Origin: Frankia sp. R82
GTDB lineage: Bacteria; Actinomycetota; Actinomycetes; Frankiales; Frankiaceae
Length of the DNA stretch: 64,000 bases
NCBI RefSeq assembly: GCF_023716925.1
Contig: NZ_JAMQQG010000020.1
Coordinates: forward strand, 48,888-112,887
Direction of reading: 5' to 3'
Shown here: positions 1 to 8,803 of the stretch, in pieces
Layout of the letters: each line of letters opens with the position of its first letter
Numbering within the stretch: the first letter of the stretch is position 1
Notes under the pieces: model-generated
The model's input: the letters and a program-made list of their open reading frames with translations, nothing else
The model's database searches: none
Told to the model about the DNA's origin: nothing
Made by a program: the position numbers and the translations under genes

Positions 1-84
1 GGCGGCCGGACGGTCGATCACACACCAGCCGATCACGCCGTCGCGCTCGAAGCGCAGCCCCGCGGCCCCGAGGTCGTCCTTCAT
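1..84 (-). CDS. Enoyl-CoA hydratase/isomerase family protein, N-terminal fragment (runs off the window)
   Basis: Only the first 28 codons are inside the window; the gene continues beyond base 1. Reading from the ATG at 84-82, the fragment ends in a segment of the type VIGWCVIDRPAA, which resembles the first beta-hairpin of crotonase-fold enzymes, where an Asn-Ala-Leu motif normally follows next. The start is divergent from the ABC ATPase at 338, leaving about 250 bp between them. Family assignment is by eye from a short stretch, so the enzyme's substrate cannot be said. Confidence 0.55.
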   Translation of the reverse strand, partial: MKDDLGAAGLRFERDGVIGWCVIDRPAA

Positions 85-337
85 GACAGAGCTCCTCTCG
101 ACACCCCGGTCAAGCTCATGCGGCGCAGGCAGGGCCGGACGTGCCACTGATGGAGTCCTACCGCGTTCACCGGCCGAACGCAGTAGGATCACTGCGTCCT
201 CCCGTCCGGCGACGTTCGGCGACGTTCGGCGAGGGACGGGTTCCCCTCGCCCACCGGGTGGCCTTCGGCCTGAACGCGGTGCCGACCGGTGGCGGGCCTG
301 CACGCACGCGGCCGCGGCGATCGGTCATCGTGATGCA

Positions 338-1228
338 ATGAGAGTCGCGAATTCCGTCCCGGCCGACGTGCTGGCGGCCGACCCGTTGCCGGCTGCGCGG
401 GCCGCGTCGGCTGCGCGGGCCGCGTCGGCGGCCGGGCCTGCGCCCGTGCTCGAACTGCGTGCGGTCTCGTTGTGGCGCGCGGGCCGGCAGATCCTGCGTG
501 ACGTCTCGATGACCGTGCGTCCCGGGGAGTTCTGGGCGCTGATCGGCCCCAACGGGGCGGGCAAGAGCACCCTGCTGAGCCTGTGCGGTGCGGTGGCGCA
601 TCCCAGCAGTGGCACGGTGGAGGTCCTGGGTGAGCAACTTGGCCGGGTCGAGCTGCAGCGGCTGCGCCGGGTCATCGGGCATGTGAACCCCCGCCATCCG
701 CTGCGCTCGCCGCTGCGGGTGCGCGACGTTGTCCTGACCGGGCTGACCGGCTCGGTCGAAACCCCGCCCCGCTGGCGGCCCGGCCCCGACGAGACGGCCG
801 AGGCAGACCAGCTGATCGGTGCACTCGGCCTTGCGGCCCGCAGTGACGACCGCTGGCCGACTCTGTCCCAGGGCGAACGCGGCCGGGTCCTGGTCGCCCG
901 CGCCCTGCTCTGCCGTCCGCGGCTGTTGTTGCTGGACGAGCCGGCCACCGGCCTGGACATCGCGGCCCGGGAGCAACTGCTGGAAACCCTCGACGCACTG
1001 CCCCGAACAGACCCCGACCTGGCCTGCATCCTCGTCACCCACCACCTGGAGGAACTACCCACCGCGATCACACACGCCGCCCTGCTGGGGGCCGGGCAGC
1101 TGACCGGTGCCGGCGCGGTGCACACGACGATCACCTCGGCGGCCATCACCGCCTGCTTCGGGCATCCCATCGACGTCCGCCACGACGACGGCCGCTGGAG
1201 CGCCCGCGCCCGCAGGCGACCGCGCTGA
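338..1228 (+). CDS. Stand-alone ABC transporter ATP-binding protein
   Basis: A 296-residue ATPase with all nucleotide-binding motifs: Walker A GPNGAGKST near residues 70-78, signature LSQGERGRVLVARAL, Walker B LLLLDEPATGLD and an H-loop His in VTHH. The ATG at 338 is preferred over upstream starts because the reading frame before it is Arg/Pro-rich and unlike the family. The N-terminal 35 residues are Ala-rich and carry an exact 18-bp duplication (392-427). No permease or binding protein adjoins it, so it is either an orphan subunit or a cytosolic ABC-F-like/ModF-like protein; a single ATPase domain argues against ABC-F. Substrate unknown. Confidence 0.85.
   Translation: MRVANSVPADVLAADPLPAARAASAARAASAAGPAPVLELRAVSLWRAGRQILRDVSMTVRPGEFWALIGPNGAGKSTLLSLCGAVAHPSSGTVEVLGEQLGRVELQRLRRVIGHVNPRHPLRSPLRVRDVVLTGLTGSVETPPRWRPGPDETAEADQLIGALGLAARSDDRWPTLSQGERGRVLVARALLCRPRLLLLDEPATGLDIAAREQLLETLDALPRTDPDLACILVTHHLEELPTAITHAALLGAGQLTGAGAVHTTITSAAITACFGHPIDVRHDDGRWSARARRRPR
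392..427 (+). repeat. 18-bp in-frame tandem duplication
   Basis: Two exact copies of an 18-bp unit (392-409 and 410-427) encode a repeated six-residue Ala/Arg/Ser segment in the N-terminal tail of the ABC ATPase. It lies outside the catalytic core, so it probably has no effect on ATPase function. Confidence 0.85.
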
Positions 1229-1279
1229 CACCGATCGGGTGCGCCGCACCGATCCGGGACGCCGTGACGGTGTGCCGAA

Positions 1280-2095
1280 TCAGGGCGTGCCCGCGCCGAG
1301 CGACTGCACGCGCGGCTCGTCGCCGGGACCGATGAGCAACTCCCGCCAGCGGGCGAGCTGTCCGGCGTCCGCGCCGTTCGCGGCGAGGAACCCCGCAGCG
1401 CCCCCGAATGCGCTCTCGAGTAGATCCAGCACGCTGCCGATGGCCTGCGGGTCCATCGCGGGCGCCTGCCTGCCGGTGGTGTCCGGTGATGGTGCGGCGC
1501 GCATGTGGTGGGCGTACTCCGCACGGCGGTCCAGCGCCGCCCGGACCAGGTGGATCCGCAGCCTGGTTGCCAGGTAGTCGGCGAGGATCGCCTCCCGTTC
1601 GACGCCCGCGGCCGCGAGCAGGACCGCTGTGACGACTCCTGTGCGGTCCTTACCGGCCGCGCAGTGCACCAGTGCGGGGGTACGCCCGTCCGAGATCAGG
1701 AACCGCAGGACGCGGACCAGCCTGGCACCGGCCGACTCGAGCATCAGGGCGTACAGCTCGGCGAGCTCCTCGCCGGCCCGGTACCGCAACGCCGCCGGAT
1801 CGGCCAGGCCGGAGAGGTCGACCAGAGGTTCGTGCAGCCAGGTGATGCCGAGCTGCGGAAACCAGGCGGCCGGGCGGGGATGCTCGAACGGCGCACGCAG
1901 ATCCACCACACCACGCAGGCCGACGTCGTCCCGCAACAGTGCGATGTCCCCGATGGTCGCGGCGTCGAGGCTGTCGCCGCGCAGCAGCACCCGCGGTCGC
2001 ACGACACCTCCGGCGGCGGGAAGTCCGCCCAGGTCGCGGACGTTGTGCGCGCCGACGAGATCGATCCAGTGCGGCTCGTTCCCGAGGGCGGTCAT
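1280..2095 (-). CDS. Tyrosine/lipid phosphatase-like protein (DSP/PTP superfamily)
   Basis: A 271-residue protein with the Cys-x5-Arg phosphatase loop HCAAGKDRTG (Cys145, Arg151), as in the Y_phosphatase3/MptpB-like family. The N-terminal NVRDLGG motif is also typical of that family, which dephosphorylates phosphotyrosine, phosphoserine or phosphoinositides. Its ATG overlaps the stop of the P450 gene by 4 bp (ATGA), so it is probably translated as the last gene of the transporter/ligase/P450 operon. A phosphatase at the end of a lipid operon could act on a phosphorylated intermediate or as a signalling enzyme; the sequence does not decide between these. Confidence 0.85.
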   Translation of the reverse strand: MTALGNEPHWIDLVGAHNVRDLGGLPAAGGVVRPRVLLRGDSLDAATIGDIALLRDDVGLRGVVDLRAPFEHPRPAAWFPQLGITWLHEPLVDLSGLADPAALRYRAGEELAELYALMLESAGARLVRVLRFLISDGRTPALVHCAAGKDRTGVVTAVLLAAAGVEREAILADYLATRLRIHLVRAALDRRAEYAHHMRAAPSPDTTGRQAPAMDPQAIGSVLDLLESAFGGAAGFLAANGADAGQLARWRELLIGPGDEPRVQSLGAGTP

Positions 2096-3606
2096 GCGAC
2101 GGCATCCGGACGGCTCGCGCTTTCTCCTTGCTCGGGCGTGCCCGGGTTCTGCTGGCCGGGGGCGCCGGTGGTCCACCGCTCGCGCTCGGCGGCGCGGCGG
2201 CGGGCCAGCGTCATCGTGAAGCCCGCCGGCTTGAGGGTCAGCGTCTGCCGCACGTCGAGGGAGTAGCCGCCGTGATCGAGCAGGCGGTACCGGTGGACGA
2301 GCAGGGCCAGCATCAGCATGGCCTCGTGCAGCGCGAACTGCTGTCCGATGCACGATCGCTGCCCGGTGCCGAACGGCTTGTACGAGTGTGGCGGCCGTTG
2401 CGCCATCTGGTCCCGACCGAATCGGCTGGCATCGAACAGCTCGACGTCGTCCCCCCACACCGCGTCCCGGTGCAGCATGGAGGTCACCACGCTGATCGTC
2501 TCCCCGGCTCGGACCGGATACCGTCCGGCCAGCAGGGTGTCGTGCAGGGGGCGGCGGTCGAACGACGGCGCCGTCGGCCACAGCCGCAACGCCTCCTGCA
2601 GGACCTGCCGGATGTAGGTCAGCTTCCGGACCTCGGCGAACGCCGGTTCGGGATTCGGATCGGCGCCAAAGGCGACGTCGACCTCCCGCTGGGCCAGGTG
2701 CAGCGTCTCCGGGTCCTTCATCAGATAGTAGAGCGCGAACGACAGCAGCCCGGACGTCGTCTCGTGGCCGGCGATGAGGAAGCTGATCACCTGGAAGCGG
2801 ACGTTCAGCTCGTCGAGCAGTTCCCCGGTCTGCGGGTACGGGGCGGCCAGCATGAGGTCGAGCAGGTCCTTCGGGCCGGTGGACGGCGCCGCCCGGCGGG
2901 CCCTGATCACCTCGTCGACGGTCTGCGCCATGGTCGCGCAGTCCGCTCGGTACTGCCCGGTCAGGTCCGGGTCTTCGGCTCCCGGTGCCCGACCCACCTG
3001 GAGGCGACTGTAGGTCAGGGCGCCGTTCATCGCGCGGACGAACGGATGGGGCTCCTCGCGTGTGAACGATTCGAGGTCGTAGCCGAATCCGGCCAGGCCG
3101 ATGGTGTCCAGCGTCATTCTGGTCAGGTCGCCCGGGACGTCGACCGGGGTGGGGCCGGTCCCGCCCTGCCCCGCTGCCTGGTCCCACCGGTCGAGCAGTC
3201 GGCGTGCCGCGCGGAGCATGAACGCGTGGTAGCCGCGCAGGCCGTCGACCGCGAACGCGGGCCGCAGAATGGTGTGGGCCCTGCGCCAGTTCTCCTCCTC
3301 CGTGTAGGCGGTGAACAGTCCGTCTCCGATGTACTCCCGCGCGAAGCGCAGCCCCGCTCCCAGGTCCTTGCCGAAGCGCGAGTCATCGCAGACGTCGGCC
3401 ACCAGCTCCTGCGAGGAGACCAGCAGGGGGGCGTAGTCGTCGCTGATCCGCCAGCGGTAGATCGGCCCCAGCCGACGGGCGACCCGTACACAGGCCAGGC
3501 TGTACCCGTCGTCGCCGAACTCCTCCGCTGTGACGGTCGCCTCCGGTATCCCGTCCGGACCCGGCGGCGCGCCGCCGGTGGTCACGCTGGAGATTCTGGC
3601 TGCCAT
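2092..3606 (-). CDS. Cytochrome P450, CYP102-like heme domain without a fused reductase
   Basis: A 504-residue P450. Visible motifs are the I-helix AGHETTSG (residues 279-286), the K-helix EALR (338-341) and the heme loop FGTGQRSCIGQQF with Cys419 as the thiolate ligand. The text around the heme loop and after it (QQFALHEA, TLTLKPAGF) resembles P450 BM3 (CYP102A) strikingly. CYP102 enzymes are normally fused to a diflavin reductase and hydroxylate fatty acids near the omega end; here the protein stops after the heme domain plus a Pro/Gly-rich tail of about 30 residues. It starts behind a GGGAGG ribosome site, 78 bp downstream of the acyl-CoA ligase. A role in hydroxylating the acyl product of the neighbouring synthase is inference. 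Confidence 0.93.
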   Translation of the reverse strand: MAARISSVTTGGAPPGPDGIPEATVTAEEFGDDGYSLACVRVARRLGPIYRWRISDDYAPLLVSSQELVADVCDDSRFGKDLGAGLRFAREYIGDGLFTAYTEEENWRRAHTILRPAFAVDGLRGYHAFMLRAARRLLDRWDQAAGQGGTGPTPVDVPGDLTRMTLDTIGLAGFGYDLESFTREEPHPFVRAMNGALTYSRLQVGRAPGAEDPDLTGQYRADCATMAQTVDEVIRARRAAPSTGPKDLLDLMLAAPYPQTGELLDELNVRFQVISFLIAGHETTSGLLSFALYYLMKDPETLHLAQREVDVAFGADPNPEPAFAEVRKLTYIRQVLQEALRLWPTAPSFDRRPLHDTLLAGRYPVRAGETISVVTSMLHRDAVWGDDVELFDASRFGRDQMAQRPPHSYKPFGTGQRSCIGQQFALHEAMLMLALLVHRYRLLDHGGYSLDVRQTLTLKPAGFTMTLARRRAAERERWTTGAPGQQNPGTPEQGESASRPDAVA

Positions 3607-3684
3607 GGTGACGTCCTCCCTTGGTGGGGATGTGGCGGACGCGGTGTCGCCGCGCCGCGGCGAGCTGGGCGGTCGAGACGGCGC

Positions 3685-5319
3685 TCAGCGGTAGAGGGCG
3701 TCGATCTCGTCCGCGAGGTCGTGCAGGACCTTGGCCCGGACGAGCTTTCCCGAGCTGGTGAGATGGCCGGCGGACATGCTGAGGTCGCCGGGGACGAGCC
3801 GCCATCGGCGGATCGACTCGGCCCGGGACACCAGGGTGTTCGCGGCGTTGACGGCACGCTGGATCCAGGTTTCGACCTCCCCGGGTGACAGCCGCCGCCG
3901 GGCCGCCTCGGCGGCGTCCACGGCGATCAGCGCGGTCACGTATGGCCGCTGGTCGCCGACAACGACGCACTGGGTGATCAACGGGTCGGCGCGCAGCCGG
4001 TCCTCGAGCGGAGCGGGCGCGACGTTCTTGCCCGAGGATGTGATCAGAATGTCCTTGCGCCGGCCGGTGATCCGGATGAAACCGTCGCCGTCGACGACCC
4101 CGAGATCGCCGGTACGGATCGAGAAGGGCCCGGGCCCGCATCGGCCGGGATCGACCTCTCCCCAGTAGCCCGGCGACACGTTGCCGCCGGTGATGATCAG
4201 CTCGCCCGACTCGTCGACGGCAATCGAGGTTCCCGGGTTCGGGCGGCCGACCGTGCCGAGCCGGTTGTCGGTGGCCCGGTTGATCGCGGCGGCGGCCGCC
4301 GACTCCGTCATCCCGTAGGCGCCCAGGACGGTGATCCCGCGGCGATGGAACGACTTCTGGTGTTCGGGTGCGAGCGAGGCCCCGCCACAGATGACGTAGG
4401 TGAGTCCGCCCATCGCCCGGGCCGCACGGCCACGGCCCTCCCGCTCGTCCGCCAGCACCGTCCGGTCGAGCTTGTCCAGCAGGTAGGGGGTGAGCGCGAG
4501 GAAGGTCGGCGGTTGTTGGTACATCGCGTCGAACATCTCGGCCGGCTGTCCGACCACCGTGGCCTCACCGCCGACGAGCAGCGTGGCCAGCAGCGCGGAG
4601 CGCCCGTACATGTGGGACAACGGCAGGGCGATCACCGTGCGGGGCCGCGTTCCGTCCGCCGGGGTGAAGATCTCCGGCAGCGCCGCGGCGACGTTGGCCG
4701 CCCCGCAGTAGACGTTGCGATGGGTGAGGATGCAGCCCTTCGGTTCGCCGGTCGTGCCGCTGGTGAACACGACGGTGGCGACGTCCCCGGCGCTCACCGG
4801 CCCGTCGCGGCCGGCCGCGACCGTGACGGGGTCGACCGCCGTCGTGGGGTCGGCGATGACCGCGGCCACGCCCGACTCGCGCAGCAGGGTGCACCGCGGC
4901 GCGATGTCGGCCACGCCGACCGCGGGCGCGGTGGTCCGGACGATGTGCCTGACCTGGTCAGCCGAGCTGGTCGGGTAGATCGGCACCACGACGGCACCGA
5001 TCCGCAGGGCGGCGAAGTCGGCGACGACCCAGTCCAGGCCGCTGTCGCCGATCAGCGCCAGCCGGTCGCCATGGCGCAGGCCGTGGCCGCGCAGTCGGTC
5101 GGCGAACCGTGCCACCAGCTCAGCGAGCTCCCGGTGGCTCACGGCCTCCCAGCCGTGGTGGGTCCGGTGGCGAATGGCGGCGCTGTCGCCATGCCGGCGG
5201 CAGCCTCGGTCCAGCAGGGGCCAGATGCTCTCCTGCTCGGCGAGACCGGCGGAACCGTCCCCGGCCGCGTCCCGGCCCACCGTGGCGGGGACGGAGCCAC
5301 CCGGCTCAGCGCGGGACAT
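3685..5319 (-). CDS. Long-chain acyl-CoA/acyl-ACP synthetase (AMP-forming, FadD15-like)
   Basis: A 544-residue adenylate-forming enzyme. The P-loop TSGTTGEPKG, the GAYGMTE motif, the TGDLG hinge segment and the C-terminal GKNVAP/GKLVR lysine region are all present, so both the N-terminal core and the mobile C-terminal lid are complete. It is somewhat shorter than the roughly 600-residue bacterial long-chain ligases it resembles. It should activate a carboxylic acid as an acyl-adenylate and pass it to CoA or a carrier protein. Its start overlaps the hotdog gene by 14 bp. In this setting it may load a fatty starter or reactivate the released product; which of these is not visible. Confidence 0.92.
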   Translation of the reverse strand: MSRAEPGGSVPATVGRDAAGDGSAGLAEQESIWPLLDRGCRRHGDSAAIRHRTHHGWEAVSHRELAELVARFADRLRGHGLRHGDRLALIGDSGLDWVVADFAALRIGAVVVPIYPTSSADQVRHIVRTTAPAVGVADIAPRCTLLRESGVAAVIADPTTAVDPVTVAAGRDGPVSAGDVATVVFTSGTTGEPKGCILTHRNVYCGAANVAAALPEIFTPADGTRPRTVIALPLSHMYGRSALLATLLVGGEATVVGQPAEMFDAMYQQPPTFLALTPYLLDKLDRTVLADEREGRGRAARAMGGLTYVICGGASLAPEHQKSFHRRGITVLGAYGMTESAAAAAINRATDNRLGTVGRPNPGTSIAVDESGELIITGGNVSPGYWGEVDPGRCGPGPFSIRTGDLGVVDGDGFIRITGRRKDILITSSGKNVAPAPLEDRLRADPLITQCVVVGDQRPYVTALIAVDAAEAARRRLSPGEVETWIQRAVNAANTLVSRAESIRRWRLVPGDLSMSAGHLTSSGKLVRAKVLHDLADEIDALYR

Positions 5320-5872
5320 GGCTCACCGGGCCCACCTCGTGGGTACCGACGGGTTCGAAGGCGCAGGCGAACTCGAGGTACGCCTTTCCGATCAGGTTTC
5401 CCGCGCTGTCGTGCAGGTACGCCTTGGCATCGCAGTTCACCCGCGCCGCGCCGGGATCGGCCAGCGCGGCGGACAGCATCTGCTCGTCCATGACGGCCGA
5501 CACGGACACATCACGGGTGCCGGGCTTCAGGAAGTCGATCCGGCAGTTTCTGAGGAAGAACATGGACAGCTCCCGCAGCCGACGGGTGGTCGCCCCGAGG
5601 AAGGCCGCCGAACCCGCCAGATCGGCCGCCAGGAAAAGCACGCCCGCGTGCAGGGTGCCGACGGTGTTGGTCAGCGTCGCCCGGTGGGCGATCTCGACGC
5701 GGCCGCCGGTCGGGCCGACCTCGGCGATGGTCAGGTCGACGAGGGTGTTGAACGGGACGGAGGCCTGGAGAACCGCACGCAGGCCGTCGTAGTCGGGATT
5801 TTCGCCCGCGTACGGGTGGAGCACGGAGAATGGTGTGGACACAGTTCCGGCCGGCGCCGGGATACCCGTCAC
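5306..5872 (-). CDS. Hotdog-fold thioesterase-like protein (PaaI/DUF4442 type)
   Basis: A 188-residue protein with the hotdog central-helix pattern TNTVGTLHAGVLFLAADLAG, close to PaaI/DUF4442 proteins, which hydrolyse or bind acyl-CoA/ACP thioesters. The GTG at 5872 is chosen because it overlaps the ATPase stop by 4 bp (GTGA), the same arrangement seen at most junctions of this operon. A catalytic acidic residue in the central helix is not obvious, so activity is uncertain. Position between an ABC transporter and an acyl-CoA ligase suggests it handles the acyl thioester of this pathway. Confidence 0.75.
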   Translation of the reverse strand: MTGIPAPAGTVSTPFSVLHPYAGENPDYDGLRAVLQASVPFNTLVDLTIAEVGPTGGRVEIAHRATLTNTVGTLHAGVLFLAADLAGSAAFLGATTRRLRELSMFFLRNCRIDFLKPGTRDVSVSAVMDEQMLSAALADPGAARVNCDAKAYLHDSAGNLIGKAYLEFACAFEPVGTHEVGPVSHVPR

Positions 5873-6990
5873 AGCCTCGTTCCTGTCTGCGCGTCGAAAT
5901 GGTGCAGGGACCCGGCGGGGACCAGCACGCGGATCCGCTGGCCGACCGCGACCGGGGTGGCCGCCGGGAACTCGACACTCCATGGGCCGTGGTCGCCCAC
6001 GCAGTGGGCCATCCGCCGATCCCCGACGAACTCGGTGACGTCGACCTCACCCTCGAACACCTCGCCCGCGTCGGTCGGCGCGGCTGGCGGGCTGGTCACG
6101 CCCAGGGCGATCGCGTCGGCCGGGCGCCAGCCCAGCAGCCGGCCTCGGGAATCCGCCACGATGTTCATCGCGGGACTGCCGAGGAAGCGGGCGACGAACA
6201 GGTTCGCCGGGCAGCGCCAGATCTCCTCGGGCGTGCCGGCCTGTTCGAGCCGGCCCGCGCGGAGAACCACCACCCGCGTACCCAGCGACAGCGCCTCGGC
6301 CTGGTCGTGGGTGACCAGGACGAAGGTTCCCGCCACCTCGCGGTGCAGCCGGATGAGCTCGGCCCGTGCCTGCGCACGCAGGCCGGCGTCCAGGTTGGAC
6401 AGCGGCTCGTCGAGCAGCAGGACGGGCTTGCGGCGGACCAGGGCCCGGGCCAGGGCCACCCGTTGCCGTTCTCCGCCGGACAGCTCGCGGGGTCGGCGGC
6501 CGAGCTTGTCTCCCAGCCCGAGCAGGTCGCACACGTCGCGCACCCGTCGGGAGATCTCCGCTCGTGGCAGGGCACCCCGGCCGGCGTGCTTCGCCTCCAG
6601 CACCAGTCCGAAGCCGACGTTGGCAGCCACCGTCATGTGCGGGTACAGGGCGAAGTCCTGGAAGACCATTGCCACGCCCCGCTCGCCCGGCCTGGCCGCG
6701 GTGATGTCCTGCCCGTCGATGTGGATGTGCCCGGCCTCCGGGGTCTCCAGCCCTGCGATCATCCGCAGCAGCGTCGACTTGCCGCAGCCGGACGGTCCGA
6801 CGAGCACCGTCAGGGAACCCGCCGGGACGGACAACGCGGGCAGGTCCACCGCCGGCGTCGAGCCGAACGACTTGCGTACCGAGCGCAGCTCGATGCCCCC
6901 GGAGGGGGCGGCCGCCACCACGGCCGGCGGCGTGGGCACCCGCCCCCGTTCCCGGGCCGCGGACTCGGGTTGTCTCATCACGTCTGTCAT
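5869..6990 (-). CDS. ABC transporter ATP-binding protein, sugar (CUT1, MalK/UgpC) type
   Basis: A 373-residue ATPase with Walker A GPSGCGKST, Q-loop in VFQDFALYPHM, signature LSGGERQRV, Walker B LLLDEPLSNLD and the H-loop in VTHDQAEAL. The C-terminal 120 residues form the TOBE/OB-like regulatory domain characteristic of MalK-type subunits. Its ATG overlaps the stop of the downstream-facing permease by 4 bp. With the two permeases and the lipoprotein it completes a carbohydrate-type importer. A short unstructured N-terminal extension of about 30 residues precedes the nucleotide-binding domain. Confidence 0.93.
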   Translation of the reverse strand: MTDVMRQPESAARERGRVPTPPAVVAAAPSGGIELRSVRKSFGSTPAVDLPALSVPAGSLTVLVGPSGCGKSTLLRMIAGLETPEAGHIHIDGQDITAARPGERGVAMVFQDFALYPHMTVAANVGFGLVLEAKHAGRGALPRAEISRRVRDVCDLLGLGDKLGRRPRELSGGERQRVALARALVRRKPVLLLDEPLSNLDAGLRAQARAELIRLHREVAGTFVLVTHDQAEALSLGTRVVVLRAGRLEQAGTPEEIWRCPANLFVARFLGSPAMNIVADSRGRLLGWRPADAIALGVTSPPAAPTDAGEVFEGEVDVTEFVGDRRMAHCVGDHGPWSVEFPAATPVAVGQRIRVLVPAGSLHHFDAQTGTRL

Positions 6991-7832
6991 TTGATTCCCG
7001 ACTGCAGGAATGCATGGGTGATGCGCCGCGACGCGATGGCGTAGACCGCGAGGACGGGAAGCGTCGTGATCATCGCGGCCGCGAGCAGTGCTCCGGACGT
7101 CGGGCCCTCCTGGTTCCCGAGCAACTGGAGTCCGGCCTGAATGGTCGTGTGGTTCACCTGGGGCGCGATCAGCGTCGGCCACAGGTATTCGTTCCAGGTG
7201 TTGACGAAGACCAGGATCGACACGGCGGCGAGCGCCGGGCGTAACAGTGGGAGCACCACCAGGCGCAGCGTCTCCGCCGGCCGGGCGCCGTCCATGATCG
7301 ACGCCTCGAGCAGGCTGGTGGGGATGTCGACCAGGTACTCCCGCAGCAGCAGGATCGGCAGGCCGCACGCCGCGAGCTGCGGGATGATCAGCCCGAGGTA
7401 GGTGTCGCGCCAGCCGAGGTGGCTGGCGATCAGGAACTGCGGGATGATCAGCATCTGCGGCGGTATGACCACCGCCGCGCCGGCCAGCAGTACCACGGCA
7501 CCGCCCCAGCGCGGGCGGAAGCGCACCAGTGCGTACGCCGCGCCGATCGCCACCGTGACCTGCAGCAGGGTGGCGGCGATCGCCATGATGGCGGTGTTCA
7601 GCAGCATCGTCCCGATCGGGAAGCGGAATATTGCGTCCCGGTAGTTCTCCACCGACATCGGCCAGGGGATCGGGCTGGTCGAGAACAGGTCGTTCGCCGG
7701 CCGCAGCGACGTGACCGCCACCCAGAACAGCGGGAACAGCAACCCGATGATGACGATCAGTATCGCCGCGTGCCGACCGGTCGCGGCGACCGCGACCCGC
7801 GGGCGGAGTCCGACGTGGCGCACCGCGATCAC
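6987..7832 (-). CDS. ABC importer permease, MalG/UgpE type
   Basis: A 281-residue inner-membrane protein with about six hydrophobic segments and the cytoplasmic EAA loop EASIMDGARPAETLRLVVLP, which docks on the ATPase. The GTG at 7832 overlaps the preceding permease stop by 4 bp and gives the normal MalG length. It pairs with the 7829-8803 permease to form the transport channel of the CUT1-type importer. Confidence 0.92.
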   Translation of the reverse strand: MIAVRHVGLRPRVAVAATGRHAAILIVIIGLLFPLFWVAVTSLRPANDLFSTSPIPWPMSVENYRDAIFRFPIGTMLLNTAIMAIAATLLQVTVAIGAAYALVRFRPRWGGAVVLLAGAAVVIPPQMLIIPQFLIASHLGWRDTYLGLIIPQLAACGLPILLLREYLVDIPTSLLEASIMDGARPAETLRLVVLPLLRPALAAVSILVFVNTWNEYLWPTLIAPQVNHTTIQAGLQLLGNQEGPTSGALLAAAMITTLPVLAVYAIASRRITHAFLQSGIK

Positions 7833-8803
7833 CCGGCCGTCGGTGCGTCGGCATGGCGGACCCGCCCGATCGCCAGCCGCACCAGCACGTATCCGGCGGC
7901 GACGCCCACGGTGATCACCACTGCCGCGGCCGCGGCGGTGCCGGTGTCGAAGAACGTGAACGCATACGTGTAGAGCCGGTAGTAGACGTTGTCGGTGGCG
8001 CCGTTCGGGCCCCCCTGGGTCACGAGCGCGACGTTGGTGAAGACCCATTGCCCGGCCAACAGCACACACAACAACCCGAGCAGGGCGACTGGTCGGATCA
8101 GCTGCGCTGCGATGACGTGGCGGACGATCTCCCAGCTCGTGGCGCCGTCAACCCGGGCCGCCTCGATGGTTGACTGGTCGATCGCCGACAGGGAGGCGGA
8201 GAACAGCAGGGTGTTGAGGCCGATGATCTTTCCGGTGGTCATGGCCACGATGACCACGGGTGCCCACGACGGGTCGTTCAGCCATCCCGGGCCGGGCAGC
8301 CCGAGGTCGGCGAGGACGGTGTTCGTGATGCCCTGCAACGGGTTGAGGACGAACTGCCAGGAGACCGCGTTGGCGGCAGGCGCGAGCACCACCGGCAGGA
8401 ACAGCAGTGCGCGGTAAAGGCTGGACACCCGTCCGGGCCGCAGCCACAGGGTGATGGCCAGGGCGAGTGGCACCACCGTGGCCAGTGGCAGCATCATGAG
8501 CACGTACCACCCGGTCTGCCAGATCGCACGGTGGAAGTCGTGGTCGGCGAGCAGACGGCGATAGTTCGCCACCCCCACGTAGCGGGCCGGCGTGATGAGG
8601 TCCCAGTCCAGCAGGCTCGCGACGCCGGTGGCGACCATGGGCACGTAGACCCAGGTCGCCAGCGAGAGGATGGCCGGCGCCGAGTACACCCAGGGCCCCG
8701 AGCGGGCTCTGACGCCGCACCCGCCCTGAGCGGGCGGCGCAGGCGGGGTGGGACTGACCGGCGTGGGCTCGAGCGTGACGCCGGCCATCATCGCCTCGGT
8801 CAT
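7829..8803 (-). CDS. ABC importer permease, MalF/UgpA type
   Basis: A 324-residue permease with six predicted membrane spans and an EAA loop EAARVDGATSWEIVRHVIAA. The N-terminal 30 residues are Pro/Thr-rich and cytoplasmic. The gene overlaps the solute-binding-protein gene by 4 bp. It forms the heterodimeric channel with the next gene. The substrate class (CUT1, normally oligosaccharides or glycerol-phosphate derivatives) comes from family knowledge; the actual ligand is not determinable from the sequence. Confidence 0.92.
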   Translation of the reverse strand: MTEAMMAGVTLEPTPVSPTPPAPPAQGGCGVRARSGPWVYSAPAILSLATWVYVPMVATGVASLLDWDLITPARYVGVANYRRLLADHDFHRAIWQTGWYVLMMLPLATVVPLALAITLWLRPGRVSSLYRALLFLPVVLAPAANAVSWQFVLNPLQGITNTVLADLGLPGPGWLNDPSWAPVVIVAMTTGKIIGLNTLLFSASLSAIDQSTIEAARVDGATSWEIVRHVIAAQLIRPVALLGLLCVLLAGQWVFTNVALVTQGGPNGATDNVYYRLYTYAFTFFDTGTAAAAAVVITVGVAAGYVLVRLAIGRVRHADAPTAG

